Source: CBDAKK01 sp965196605 (lineage in GTDB: Bacteria; Spirochaetota; Spirochaetia; WTKD01; G963693115). From it: a DNA stretch of 64,000 nt. The position numbers and the translations under genes were made by a program. This document shows positions 51,935-59,796 of this stretch, piece by piece. The stretch is from contig CBDAKK010000008.1 in the NCBI GenBank assembly GCA_965196605.1, positions 930,001 to 994,000 on the forward strand, written 5' to 3'. Position 1 is the first letter of the stretch; the number at the start of each line of letters is the position of its first letter. The notes under the pieces are model-generated. The model had not been told where the DNA came from, did not search any database, and was given only the letters and a program-made list of their open reading frames with translations.

Positions 51935-53127
51935 CGCCGCAAGAAATGAACGAATACATATCCAATATTTTGAGACCTCGAGAGTTATTAACTGTCTCGC
52001 AGTGGGCATCTAAATATAGAGTGCTTACAAGCGAGACTTCGAGTGAAGTTGGTAAGTGGGACAATGAACGCACGCCATACTTGGTAGAGATTATGGATTG
52101 CTTGAGTAAGCATAGCGAAGTTTCAGAAGTGTACTGCATGTTGCCTGCTCAATGTGGCAAAACTGAATGCGGATTGAACTGGGTTGGATACATTGTAGAT
52201 TATGATCCTTCAGGAATGCTTTTTGTTGATGCGTCAGAGGATGCAATTAAAGCTAAATTTAAAACACGGTTAGACAGAGTTATAAAGTCTACGCCTGTTG
52301 TTAGAAAAAAAATAGAACGGTATAAAAAAGCAAACGAAGCAGACACTAAAACGATGAAAGAGTTCGAGGGAGGATATATTTTGGGGGTTGGTACTCAAAC
52401 AAGTAAAGGCTTACGAAGTTATCCAGCAAAATATATATTTTGTGATGAGGTTGACACCTATCCGCAAGACGTGGGCGGCGAAGGCGACCCTATAACCTTA
52501 TTGAGAAAAAGACAAGACACATTTATAGACAGCAAACTCTATGCTACGAGCACTCCTAACGTAAAAGGCTTGTCTCTTATAGAAGCAAACTACGAGCGAG
52601 GTGATAAAAGACACTATTACATACCATGCCCGATTTGCGATGCATACCAAATTTTAGAGTTTGAGAATTTAAAAATGAATAGAGGAGAAGAAGTATATTA
52701 TGAGTGTTGCCATTGTAATGGGCGAATTTATGAGTACTATAAGAATGAATTTTTAAAACGAGGAGAATGGAGGGCTACAAACGAAGGGAGCGCAGGAGTC
52801 CGTAGCTATTATTTAAATGGTTTGTACAGTCCATACGGCTGGCTATCGTGGGAAAGCATTGCGCAGCAGTGGTGGGAGGCGCAGGGCGATATGCTTGCAG
52901 GGAACACGGCAGTTATGCCACCGATTATGGAAGTGAAAGAGCTTGCTATGCCGAAAGAAGATATACAGATGATAGATACGCGCAAATTTCAAAAACGCGA
53001 ATGGGTCTCTGTGTTACGAATACCGCTACACATGGTGGGTGATTTAGAAAAATCAAGCTTTAATAATATATCTGAACAATCTATTGAGTATGTCAAATAC
53101 GCAATAGCTCCATACCTGCATGCATAG
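51931..53127 (+). pseudogene. Large terminase (GpA-type) fused in frame to the portal protein, ends at an amber stop
   Basis: Residues 1 to about 329 are GpA-type terminase ATPase: Walker A LPAQCGKTE (about 71-79), acidic IFCDEVDTYP, zinc-like CPIC...CCHC, GLYSPYGWLSWESIA. The nuclease domain is missing. From about residue 330 the sequence becomes HK97-type portal: MEVKELAMPKEDIQMIDTRK, IPLHMVGDLEKSSFNNISEQ, SIEYVKYAIAPYL. A deletion joining the two must lie near 52,905-52,920. The frame ends at TAG 53125-53127 inside the portal sequence. Confidence 0.85.
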
Positions 53128-53745
53128 GAGCAGGAGTTGAACTATAAGCTGTTCACGCGAGAAGAGCGTGTGCAAGGGTACTTTGTAGAACATTCACTTG
53201 AAGGGTTACTGCGTGGTGATAGTAAAGCGCGGGCAGAGTTCTATAGATACATGCGTGAGGCAGGTGCGTTTTCAGCGAATGATATTAGACGACTAGAAAA
53301 CATGAATAATATTGACGGAGGCGATGAGTATTTACAACCGAGTAATTTAGCACCCATCGGTTTTTTTACAAAAGAGAAGCATGATGATGTTTTGAATCTA
53401 GGTGAGAGGCATAATGAGACGGGACACGCAAAGGAGTTACGCGCACAATTGCAGGTAAGAAACAGGAAGCTTACACGCATGAAGTATAAAAGTTTGTTTC
53501 GGGAAATGCTTAAAGAAATTGGAGAGGCGCAAGCGAGCGTTGTGTTACCTGTTTTAGATGATGAACTAAAGAGAAGTAGCATTGTGGGGCTTGAAGAAAG
53601 CCTGAAAGATATGCAGAGAAAGATTACTGATATTGGATATACGAAATTACGCGGAGCATTGTTGTCTTTAGGTACTGAAGTAGCTACTGACGTGATTGCG
53701 GAACTCGATAAAAAAGAGGTGGACTATAGTCACGCATTTGCGTGA
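53128..53745 (+). pseudogene. Portal protein C-terminal part, downstream of the amber stop
   Basis: The same reading frame continues after TAG as EQELNYKLFTREERVQGYFV, LLRGDSKARAEFYRYMREAG and NDIRRLENMNNIDGGDEYLQPSNL, exactly the portal sequence expected after PYL-x-x-W. A Trp codon (TGG) changed to TAG explains it. After about residue 75 the frame runs into a helical region that belongs to the next (MuF-like) domain and ends early at 53745 because of a frameshift at an A6 run (53710-53715). Confidence 0.8.
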
Positions 53746-54154
53746 GTTTATTGAGGCGTATGCAAAGCGTACGAGCGCACGTATTGCGGGGCTCTTTGTA
53801 TATCGGCTTAATGAAGCTCTTGCTAGTGATGATAAGGAAGTGAGAGACGTTGCAAATGAATGGAGTGCTTTTATAGGTGGTACGTATGCAGACGATGAAG
53901 TAGTGCGAGCTAGTAGTGCAGTATCTAAAACAATAATGATGTGTGCGAGCGTGGAGATGGTGCGATGGCTTGCCTCTGGTAGTGGTACATGTGAATTTTG
54001 TGGTTCCCTTAATAGAAAGATTACAAACATAAAAAAATATTTTGTAAATAAAGAGACTGGGCTTGTGGTCGATGGCAAGACTATGGAAAAGAGCGGAAAT
54101 ATTGGACACCCACCGCTACACGGTGGGTGTAATTGTTATATTGTCGCGGAGTAA
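53696..54154 (+). pseudogene. MuF/SPP1 gp7-like minor head protein, frameshifted from the preceding frame
   Basis: The C-terminal part has SGTCEFCGSLNRKITNIKKYF and HPPLHGGCNCYI, the phage Mu F-type head-morphogenesis domain. Upstream helices (HLREFIEAYAKRTSARIAG) continue the sequence that ended in the previous frame at LDKKEVDYS. Removing one A from the A6 run at 53710-53715 reads LDKKRWTIVTHLREF and restores a single protein. Independent initiation at TTG 53696 is possible but lacks a ribosome site. Confidence 0.7.
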
Positions 54155-54165
54155 CGGGAGATAGC

Positions 54166-54780
54166 ATGAAAGAGATTAGAAATGTATATGAAGTGCGTGC
54201 AGTAGATAGTGATGTGCATAGTATGAGTATTACTGGCACGGCTGTTGTTTATGATACACGCATTAATACGGGGTGGGGTTTTGATGAGAGTGTAGCCAGT
54301 GGCGCGGCGCATGAAGCATTGGAACGTGGTAAGCAGTTTTTATTATGGCAACACGATATAAGCGAACCATTAGCAAGTGTAGAGAGCAGAACGCTACGCC
54401 TTAGAGAAGATAGCGGGGGCGTGAGATTTGAGGCAGACCTTGTAGATACCACGCGTGGACGTGATGCATATGCGCTTATTAAAAGTGGTGTCATTAGAAA
54501 AATGTCATTCGGTTTTACGATTAAGGAAGAACGATGGGAGCGTGTTGAGAATCGAGATGTACGAACTATTGTAAGCATTGATGAATTGTTTGAGATATCA
54601 GTAGTAACAATGCCAGCGTACGAAGATACAGACGTAGAAGCAAGAAATAAAGCGATAGAGATTGCACGAAGGAATAAGCCAGCGGGCGCATCTAACGGGA
54701 TGGTAAAGATTTCAGACTGCGAGCGATATTCGTTAGAACGTAACAAAAAAAATATATCTTACAGGAGGAATATAGTATGA
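54166..54780 (+). CDS. HK97-type prohead protease
   Basis: 204 residues from ATG 54166 behind CGGGAG. U35 peptidase: SITGTAVVYDTRI, FLLWQHDISEPLASV with the catalytic His, IRKMSFGFTIKEE with the Ser, and ELFEISVVTMPAYEDT. Matures capsids by cutting scaffold regions. It looks intact, although the capsid gene it served is lost. Confidence 0.87.
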   Translation: MKEIRNVYEVRAVDSDVHSMSITGTAVVYDTRINTGWGFDESVASGAAHEALERGKQFLLWQHDISEPLASVESRTLRLREDSGGVRFEADLVDTTRGRDAYALIKSGVIRKMSFGFTIKEERWERVENRDVRTIVSIDELFEISVVTMPAYEDTDVEARNKAIEIARRNKPAGASNGMVKISDCERYSLERNKKNISYRRNIV

Positions 54781-55220
54781 ATACATTATTAGAGTTGCGA
54801 AACAAAATGAGTGAGCTTGTAGAAGCGCAAGAAACACTTATAAAGGAAGCTGATGCACGCGAGGGTGAAAAGCGTGGTGGGGAGGTGCCGTGTTCTCGTG
54901 AGGACTTAGAGGCCTTGCCCGGTGTTGGAAGAAAGACGGCGAATGTGGTGCTTTCTGTTGGGCGTGGTATTCCTGCCTTTGCGGTTGATACGCATGTTAC
55001 GCGCATTGCTTATAGGTTGGGGTTTGTGCCTGAGGGTAGTTCTGCTCGGCAGGTTGAAGAGGCGCTTACCGCGCATATTGATATGTCGCAGTGGGTTGTC
55101 TCTCATCATAGGATGATATTTTTTGGGCGCTATCATTGTAAAGCGCGTACACCGCAGTGTAGTTCTTGTCCTTTTGCGCACACGGTGTGTCGCGTTTCTC
55201 AGCAGTTTTTATCTTCTTAA
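54777..55220 (+). pseudogene. Capsid N-terminus fused in frame to the C-terminal part of endonuclease III
   Basis: The first about 30 residues (MNTLLELRNKMSELVEAQET) are the coiled-coil start of an HK97 major capsid protein in its proper place behind the protease. Then follows RGGEVPCSREDLEALPGVGRK, FAVDTHVTRIAYRLGF and an Fe-S motif CKARTPQCSSCPFAHTVC: the catalytic C-terminal half of endonuclease III (Nth), with its Lys and Asp residues kept. The junction lies near 54,865. The Nth part is repeated exactly at 57178. The chimera is unlikely to be either a capsid or a working glycosylase. Confidence 0.85.
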
Positions 55221-55497
55221 AATAGTAAAAGCCTTGTGCTGGTTGTGAGGGCGCTTTCTTATATCTACAGAGGTCATGAGCCTTACGGCTCATGTGTGTG
55301 CTGGCGCGGCGGCGCTTGGGGTGCAAGGTAGCTTTGAGACTGCCTGCGTCCCGCAGTCTGTTTTGGAGCGGCGTGGCTTGGGACGCAAGGCTGCCTTAAG
55401 GGCTAAAGCAGTCATGAGCCTAGGGCTCATGTGTGTACTGGGCGACGGGGCTTTAGCGCGTGAGGGTGCTTTGTATGTGCAAGCAGCCTGCGCGGGT
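54905..55497. repeat. Duplicated block, copy 1 (nth 3' part plus hairpin repeats)
   Basis: Matches 57178-57770 at an offset of 2,273 bases. I see no difference over the first 540 bases and a few changes near the end (GGGGCTTTAGCGCG against GGGACTGTAGCGCG). It indicates recent duplication or gene conversion. Confidence 0.85.
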
Positions 55498-55578
55498 GTG
55501 CAGTGTGATTCTTTATGAATAAAGCGGTCGTGAGCCGTAAGGCTCATGTGTGTACTGAGTGGCGGTACTTGTAAGTGA
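55221..55578. repeat. Hairpin-rich mosaic repeats, upstream of lipoprotein copy 1
   Basis: No gene. GC-rich modules with palindromes such as CATGAGCC-TTAC-GGCTCATG and CATGAGCC-TAG-GGCTCATG, plus modules containing GCGTGAGGGTGCTTTG and TGTGCAAGCAGCCTGCG. The same modules recur in every gap of the array in different order and number. Confidence 0.8.
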
Positions 55579-55646
55579 GTGACATACTCACATGTCACCT
55601 AAGGGTTACACTAACACTCTACATTTCTCAATATTTTTTTTATAAT
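55579..55646 (+). promoter_or_regulatory. Promoter and upstream hairpin of lipoprotein copy 1
   Basis: GTGACAT/ATGTCAC hairpin (55579-55598), -35 TCTACA (55618-55623), 17-base spacer with T8 tract, -10 TATAAT (55641-55646). The -35 differs from TGTACA in the other four copies. Confidence 0.65.
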
Positions 55647-55686
55647 TATAAATACGAAACATTCTATGTTCCTAAGAGAGGTTATT

Positions 55687-55863
55687 ATGAAACAAAGTAC
55701 TGATAAAGCAATGAGCGTATTGCTCACAGCAAGCAAGGTAGTAATAATGGCGGTAATCCCCTTTGTATTTTTGGGATGCGATGATTTACGTTTGTTGAAA
55801 GCGATAGAAGGGGAGGAGGCTCATCAGACAATTGGGATAGTGACATACTCACATGTCACCTAA
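55687..55863 (+). pseudogene. Lipoprotein copy 1, leader only
   Basis: 58 residues from ATG 55687 behind AAGAGAGG. The lipoprotein signal (MKQSTDKAMSVLLTASKVVI ending in VFLGC) and 22 further residues are identical to copy 4 up to AHQTIG. There the frame jumps into the hairpin/promoter region of copy 2. A deletion removed the mature protein and left a promoter with a secreted leader. Confidence 0.85.
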
Positions 55864-55907
55864 GGGTTACACTAACACTGTACATTTCTCAATATTTTTT
55901 TTATAAT
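55840..55907 (+). promoter_or_regulatory. Promoter and upstream hairpin of lipoprotein copy 2
   Basis: Hairpin 55840-55859, -35 TGTACA (55879-55884), 17 bases with T8, -10 TATAAT (55902-55907). The hairpin overlaps the end of the copy-1 frame. Confidence 0.65.
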
Positions 55908-55947
55908 TATAAGTACGAAACATTCTATGTTCCTAAGAGAGGTTATT

Positions 55948-56922
55948 ATGAAACAAAGTACTGATAAAGCAATGAGCGTATTGCTCACAGCAAGCAAGGT
56001 AGTAATAATGGCGGTAATGCCCCTTGTATTTTTGGGATGCGATGGAGCAGTGCGAGAGGCAGCGCAGAAGCAAGAGGCAGCGCAGAAGCAAGAGGGGGGA
56101 GGGACTCAGAAGTTTACCGCGAGCCTTGCATTGCATGGAGGTATCTTAAATGGAGATCCAAAACAAACTACGCTTATTGTGAAAAAGGGTGAAAGTTTGA
56201 AAGATATTGGGATACGTCAAAAACTTACGTACGCTTCAATCAATGGAGTAACGCGTAAACTAGAACGTTTTGAGCATAACAAGAAAAAGCATGATGAAAG
56301 CACAGCAATTACTTCTGACATAAACCTGTCGGTGGTGTGGAGTAATTCATGTGGCGCCAGAGAAACTGAGCACCCGAAAGACAGGGTAGCACTCAAAAGA
56401 CTTGTTGACAATGCTATCACAGGAAGCACGCCTAACCCCAATCTCAACCACATTGACACCTCAGCTATCACTGACATGGATAGTTTGTTTTTTTCGAAAA
56501 CCAAGTTCAATGGTGCGGTAGGGTGTTGGAACACGTCTAAAGTGGAGAATATGAAGGCCATGTTTGAGGGCGCTGACGCTTTCAACCAAGACATTGGTAG
56601 GTGGAACACGTCTCAAGTGGAGAATATGAGCAACATGTTTGCTGGCGCTGACGCTTTCAACCAAGACATTGGTAACTGGGTCACGTCTCAAGTGGAGAAT
56701 ATGGTGGGCATGTTTTCTAGTGCTCACGCTTTCAACCAAGACATTGGTAACTGGGTCACGTCTCAAGTGGAGAATATGGTGGGCATGTTTTGGGGCGCTC
56801 GCGCTTTCAACCAAGACATTAGTGACTGGAATGTAGATGAGGTAAACGGCTGGATACAGATTTTCGATGGTGCGACAGAGATGCAAAAATATAAAAGCAA
56901 GTGGCCGCCAAAATTTAGATAA
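55948..56922 (+). CDS. BspA-like (DUF285) surface lipoprotein, copy 2, four repeats
   Basis: 324 residues. Lipobox FLGC at about residue 30, a spacer with AAQKQE repeats, a conserved N-terminal domain (SLALHGGILNGDPKQTTLIV to NHIDTSAITDM), then four 25-residue DUF285 units (MFxGAxAFNQDIGxWxTSQVENM) and the conserved end DEVNGW...KSKWPPKFR. Expected to be acylated on the Cys and exposed on the outer membrane. DUF285/BspA-like repeats in Treponema and Bacteroidales relatives bind host matrix proteins. Confidence 0.87.
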   Translation: MKQSTDKAMSVLLTASKVVIMAVMPLVFLGCDGAVREAAQKQEAAQKQEGGGTQKFTASLALHGGILNGDPKQTTLIVKKGESLKDIGIRQKLTYASINGVTRKLERFEHNKKKHDESTAITSDINLSVVWSNSCGARETEHPKDRVALKRLVDNAITGSTPNPNLNHIDTSAITDMDSLFFSKTKFNGAVGCWNTSKVENMKAMFEGADAFNQDIGRWNTSQVENMSNMFAGADAFNQDIGNWVTSQVENMVGMFSSAHAFNQDIGNWVTSQVENMVGMFWGARAFNQDISDWNVDEVNGWIQIFDGATEMQKYKSKWPPKFR

Positions 56923-57177
56923 CCATCACCATAGTGTTATGAATTATGTGGGGGTAAGTGGTCGTGAGCCCTAGGCTCACGTGTGTACTGGCGCGCAATG
57001 CGTATTCCCCGTCCCGCGGCTTGGACGGGCAAGGTTGCTTTAGCACGTGAGGGTGCTTTGTATGTGCAAGCAGCCTGCGCTGGCGCGCAGTGCGTATTCC
57101 GCGGCGGGGCTTTGGACGCGCAAGGTAGCTTTAAGCGCGTGAGGGTGCTTTGTATGTGCAAGCAGCCTGCGCTGGCG
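56923..57177. repeat. Hairpin-rich mosaic repeats between copy 2 and the nth fragment
   Basis: Begins with the palindrome GTGAGCC-CTA-GGCTCAC (56966-56982), followed by two GCGTGAGGGTGCTTTGTATG-type modules. It runs directly into the nth fragment at 57178 with no gap. Confidence 0.8.
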
Positions 57178-57493
57178 CTTAGAGGCCTTGCCCGGTGTTG
57201 GAAGAAAGACGGCGAATGTGGTGCTTTCTGTTGGGCGTGGTATTCCTGCCTTTGCGGTTGATACGCATGTTACGCGCATTGCTTATAGGTTGGGGTTTGT
57301 GCCTGAGGGTAGTTCTGCTCGGCAGGTTGAAGAGGCGCTTACCGCGCATATTGATATGTCGCAGTGGGTTGTCTCTCATCATAGGATGATATTTTTTGGG
57401 CGCTATCATTGTAAAGCGCGTACACCGCAGTGTAGTTCTTGTCCTTTTGCGCACACGGTGTGTCGCGTTTCTCAGCAGTTTTTATCTTCTTAA
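57178..57493 (+). pseudogene. Endonuclease III C-terminal fragment, second copy
   Basis: Encodes LEALPGVGRKTANVVLSVG through CKARTPQCSSCPFAHTVC to QQFLSS, identical to the fragment fused to the capsid start. Here it lacks even the GGEVPCSRED segment and has no start codon or ribosome site. It is a passenger of the repeat block, not a working gene. Confidence 0.85.
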
Positions 57494-58017
57494 AATAGTA
57501 AAAGCCTTGTGCTGGTTGTGAGGGCGCTTTCTTATATCTACAGAGGTCATGAGCCTTACGGCTCATGTGTGTGCTGGCGCGGCGGCGCTTGGGGTGCAAG
57601 GTAGCTTTGAGACTGCCTGCGTCCCGCAGTCTGTTTTGGAGCGGCGTGGCTTGGGACGCAAGGCTGCCTTAAGGGCTAAAGCAGTCATGAGCCTAGGGCT
57701 CATGTGTGTACTGGGCGACGGGACTGTAGCGCGTGAGGGTGCTTTGTATGTGCAAGCAGCCTGCGCTGGCGCGCAATGCGTATTCCGTCCCGCGGCTTGG
57801 ACGCGCAAGGTTGCCTTAAGGGCTAAAGTGGTCATGAGCCTAGGGTTCATGTGTATATTGAGCTACGGCGCTTGGACGCGCAAGGTAGCTTTAAGCGCGT
57901 GAGGGTGCTTTGTGAGTGTAAGCGGCCTGCGCTGGTGTGCAGTGTGATTCTTTATGAATAAAGCGGTCGTGAGCCGTAAGGCTCATGTGTGTACTGAGTG
58001 GCGGTACTTGTAAGTGA
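57494..58017. repeat. Hairpin-rich mosaic repeats upstream of copy 3
   Basis: 524 bases without a gene. Continues the duplicated block to 57770, then adds modules with GCGGCTTGGACGCGCAAGGT, a CATGAGCCTAGGGTTCATG hairpin and the GTCGTGAGCCGTAAGGCTCA module that precedes each promoter. Confidence 0.8.
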
Positions 58018-58085
58018 GTGACATACTCACATGTCACCTAAGGGTTACACTAACACTGTACATTTCTTAATATTTTTTTTATAAT
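58018..58085 (+). promoter_or_regulatory. Promoter and upstream hairpin of lipoprotein copy 3
   Basis: GTGACAT/ATGTCAC hairpin (58018-58037), -35 TGTACA (58057-58062), 17 bases with T8, -10 TATAAT (58080-58085). Confidence 0.65.
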
Positions 58086-58125
58086 TATAAGTACGAAACA
58101 TTCTATGTTCCTAAGAGAGGTTATT

Positions 58126-59457
58126 ATAAAACAAAGTACTGATAAAGCAATGAGCGTATTGCTCACAGCAAGCAAGGTAGTAATAATGGCGGTAATGCCC
58201 TTTGTATTTTTGGGATGCGGTGGAGCAGTGAGAATTGGGATTAAGGTTACCGTGAGCCTTGCATTGCATGGAGGTATCTTAAATGGAGATCCAAAAAAAA
58301 CTACGCTTATTGTGCAAAAGGGTGAAAGTTTGAAAGATATTGGGATACGTCAAAAACTTACGTACGCTTCAATCAATGGAGTAACGCGTAAACTAGAACG
58401 TTTTGAGCATAACAAGAAAAAGCATGATGAAAGCACAGCAATTACTTCTGACATAAACCTGTCGGTGGTGTGGAGTAATTCATGTGGCGCCAGAGAAACT
58501 GAGCACCCGAAAGACAGGGTAGCACTCAAAAGACTTGTTGACAATGCTATCACAGCAAGCACGCCTAACCCCAATCTCAACCACATTGACACCTCAGCTA
58601 TCACTGACATGAATCAATTATTTGCAGACAAAGACACGTTCAATGGTGAGGTAGGGTGTTGGAACACGTCTGAAGTGGAGAATATGGAGGGCATGTTTGG
58701 TGGCGCTAGCGCTTTCAACCAAGACATTGGTAGGTGGAACACGTCTCAAGTGACGAATATGGGCTACATGTTTGATAACGCTGAAGCTTTCAACCAAGAC
58801 ATTGGTGATTGGAACACGTCTAAAGTGGAGAATATGGAGGTCATGTTTTCTGACGCTTACGCTTTCAACCAAGACATTGGTAGCTGGAACACGTCTAAAG
58901 TGAAGGATATGCGCTTCATGTTTTCTGGCGCTCTTACGTATTACTACGAAGCTTTCAACCAAGACATTGGTGATTGGAACACGTCTGAAGTGGAGGATAT
59001 GAGCTACATGTTTGGTGGCGCTAGCGCTTTCAACCAAGACATCGGTAGGTGGAACACGTCTAAAGTGGAGAATATGAGCTCCATGTTTGAGGGCGCTGAC
59101 GCTTTCAACCAAGACATTGGTAGGTGGAACACGTCTCAAGTGGAGAATATGAGCTACATGTTTGAGAACGCTTACGCTTTCAACCAAGACATCGGTAGGT
59201 GGAACACGTCTCAAGTGACGAATATGAAGTCCATGTTTGAGGGCGCTGACGTTTTCAATCAAGACATTGGTAACTGGGTCACGTCCCAGTTGGAGAATAT
59301 GAGCTACATGTTTGAGGACGCTGACGCTTTCAACCAAGACATTAGTGGCTGGAAGGTAGATGAGGTAAAACACTGGACTGATATTTTCAAGGGTGCGACA
59401 GAGATGCAAAAATATAAAAGCAAGTGGCCGCCAAAATTTAGATCACCATCACCATAG
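58126..59457 (+). CDS. BspA-like (DUF285) surface lipoprotein, copy 3, nine repeats, start codon AUA
   Basis: 443 codons. The position of the ATG used in the other copies (58126) reads ATA. Translation might start at ATG 58150 (MSVLLTASKVVIMAVMPFVF), which keeps a shortened signal with FLGC, at ATG 58105, or not at all. The conserved N-terminal domain and nine DUF285 units follow; one unit carries an extra TYYYE-containing insertion (about 58930). The usual stop TAA after KFR is TCA here, adding SPSP before TAG. Confidence 0.8.
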   Translation: MKQSTDKAMSVLLTASKVVIMAVMPFVFLGCGGAVRIGIKVTVSLALHGGILNGDPKKTTLIVQKGESLKDIGIRQKLTYASINGVTRKLERFEHNKKKHDESTAITSDINLSVVWSNSCGARETEHPKDRVALKRLVDNAITASTPNPNLNHIDTSAITDMNQLFADKDTFNGEVGCWNTSEVENMEGMFGGASAFNQDIGRWNTSQVTNMGYMFDNAEAFNQDIGDWNTSKVENMEVMFSDAYAFNQDIGSWNTSKVKDMRFMFSGALTYYYEAFNQDIGDWNTSEVEDMSYMFGGASAFNQDIGRWNTSKVENMSSMFEGADAFNQDIGRWNTSQVENMSYMFENAYAFNQDIGRWNTSQVTNMKSMFEGADVFNQDIGNWVTSQLENMSYMFEDADAFNQDISGWKVDEVKHWTDIFKGATEMQKYKSKWPPKFRSPSP

Positions 59458-59690
59458 TGTTATGAATTATGTGGGGGGTAAGTGGTCGTGAGCCCTAGGC
59501 TCACGTGTGTACTGGCGCGCAATGCGTATTCCGTCCCGCGGCTTGGACGCGCAAGGTAGCTTTAAGCGCGTGACGGTGCTTTGTGAGTGTAAGTGGCCTA
59601 CGCTGGTGTGCAGTGTGATTCTTTATGAATAAAGCGGTCGTGAGCCGTAAGGCTCATGTGTGTACTGAGCGGCGGTACTTGTAAGTGAGT
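59458..59690. repeat. Hairpin-rich mosaic repeats between copies 3 and 4
   Basis: The shortest gap: one GTGAGCC-CTA-GGCTCAC module, one TTGGACGCGCAAGGTAGCTT module, and the pre-promoter module. No nth fragment. Confidence 0.8.
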
Positions 59691-59756
59691 GACATACTCA
59701 TATGTCCCCTAAGGGTTACACTAACAATGTACATTTCTCAATATTTTTTTTATAAT
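59691..59756 (+). promoter_or_regulatory. Promoter and upstream hairpin of lipoprotein copy 4
   Basis: The upstream hairpin is damaged here (GTGACATACTCATATGTCCC). -35 TGTACA (59728-59733), 17 bases with T8, -10 TATAAT (59751-59756). If the hairpin is an operator, this copy should be regulated differently. Confidence 0.6.
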
Positions 59757-59796
59757 TATAAGTACGAAACATTCTATGTTCCTCAGAGAGGTTATT

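Noticed and set aside
51917..51935. ACACTATATG near 51,926 as a second attachment arm of the recombinase
   Set aside because: Only the short ACACTATATG matches and no paired arm is present; it is the end of the small-terminase gene.
53125..53127. TAG recoded as an amino acid (alternative code or suppression)
   Set aside because: TAG and TGA are used as ordinary stops by neighbouring intact genes; a single nonsense mutation is simpler.
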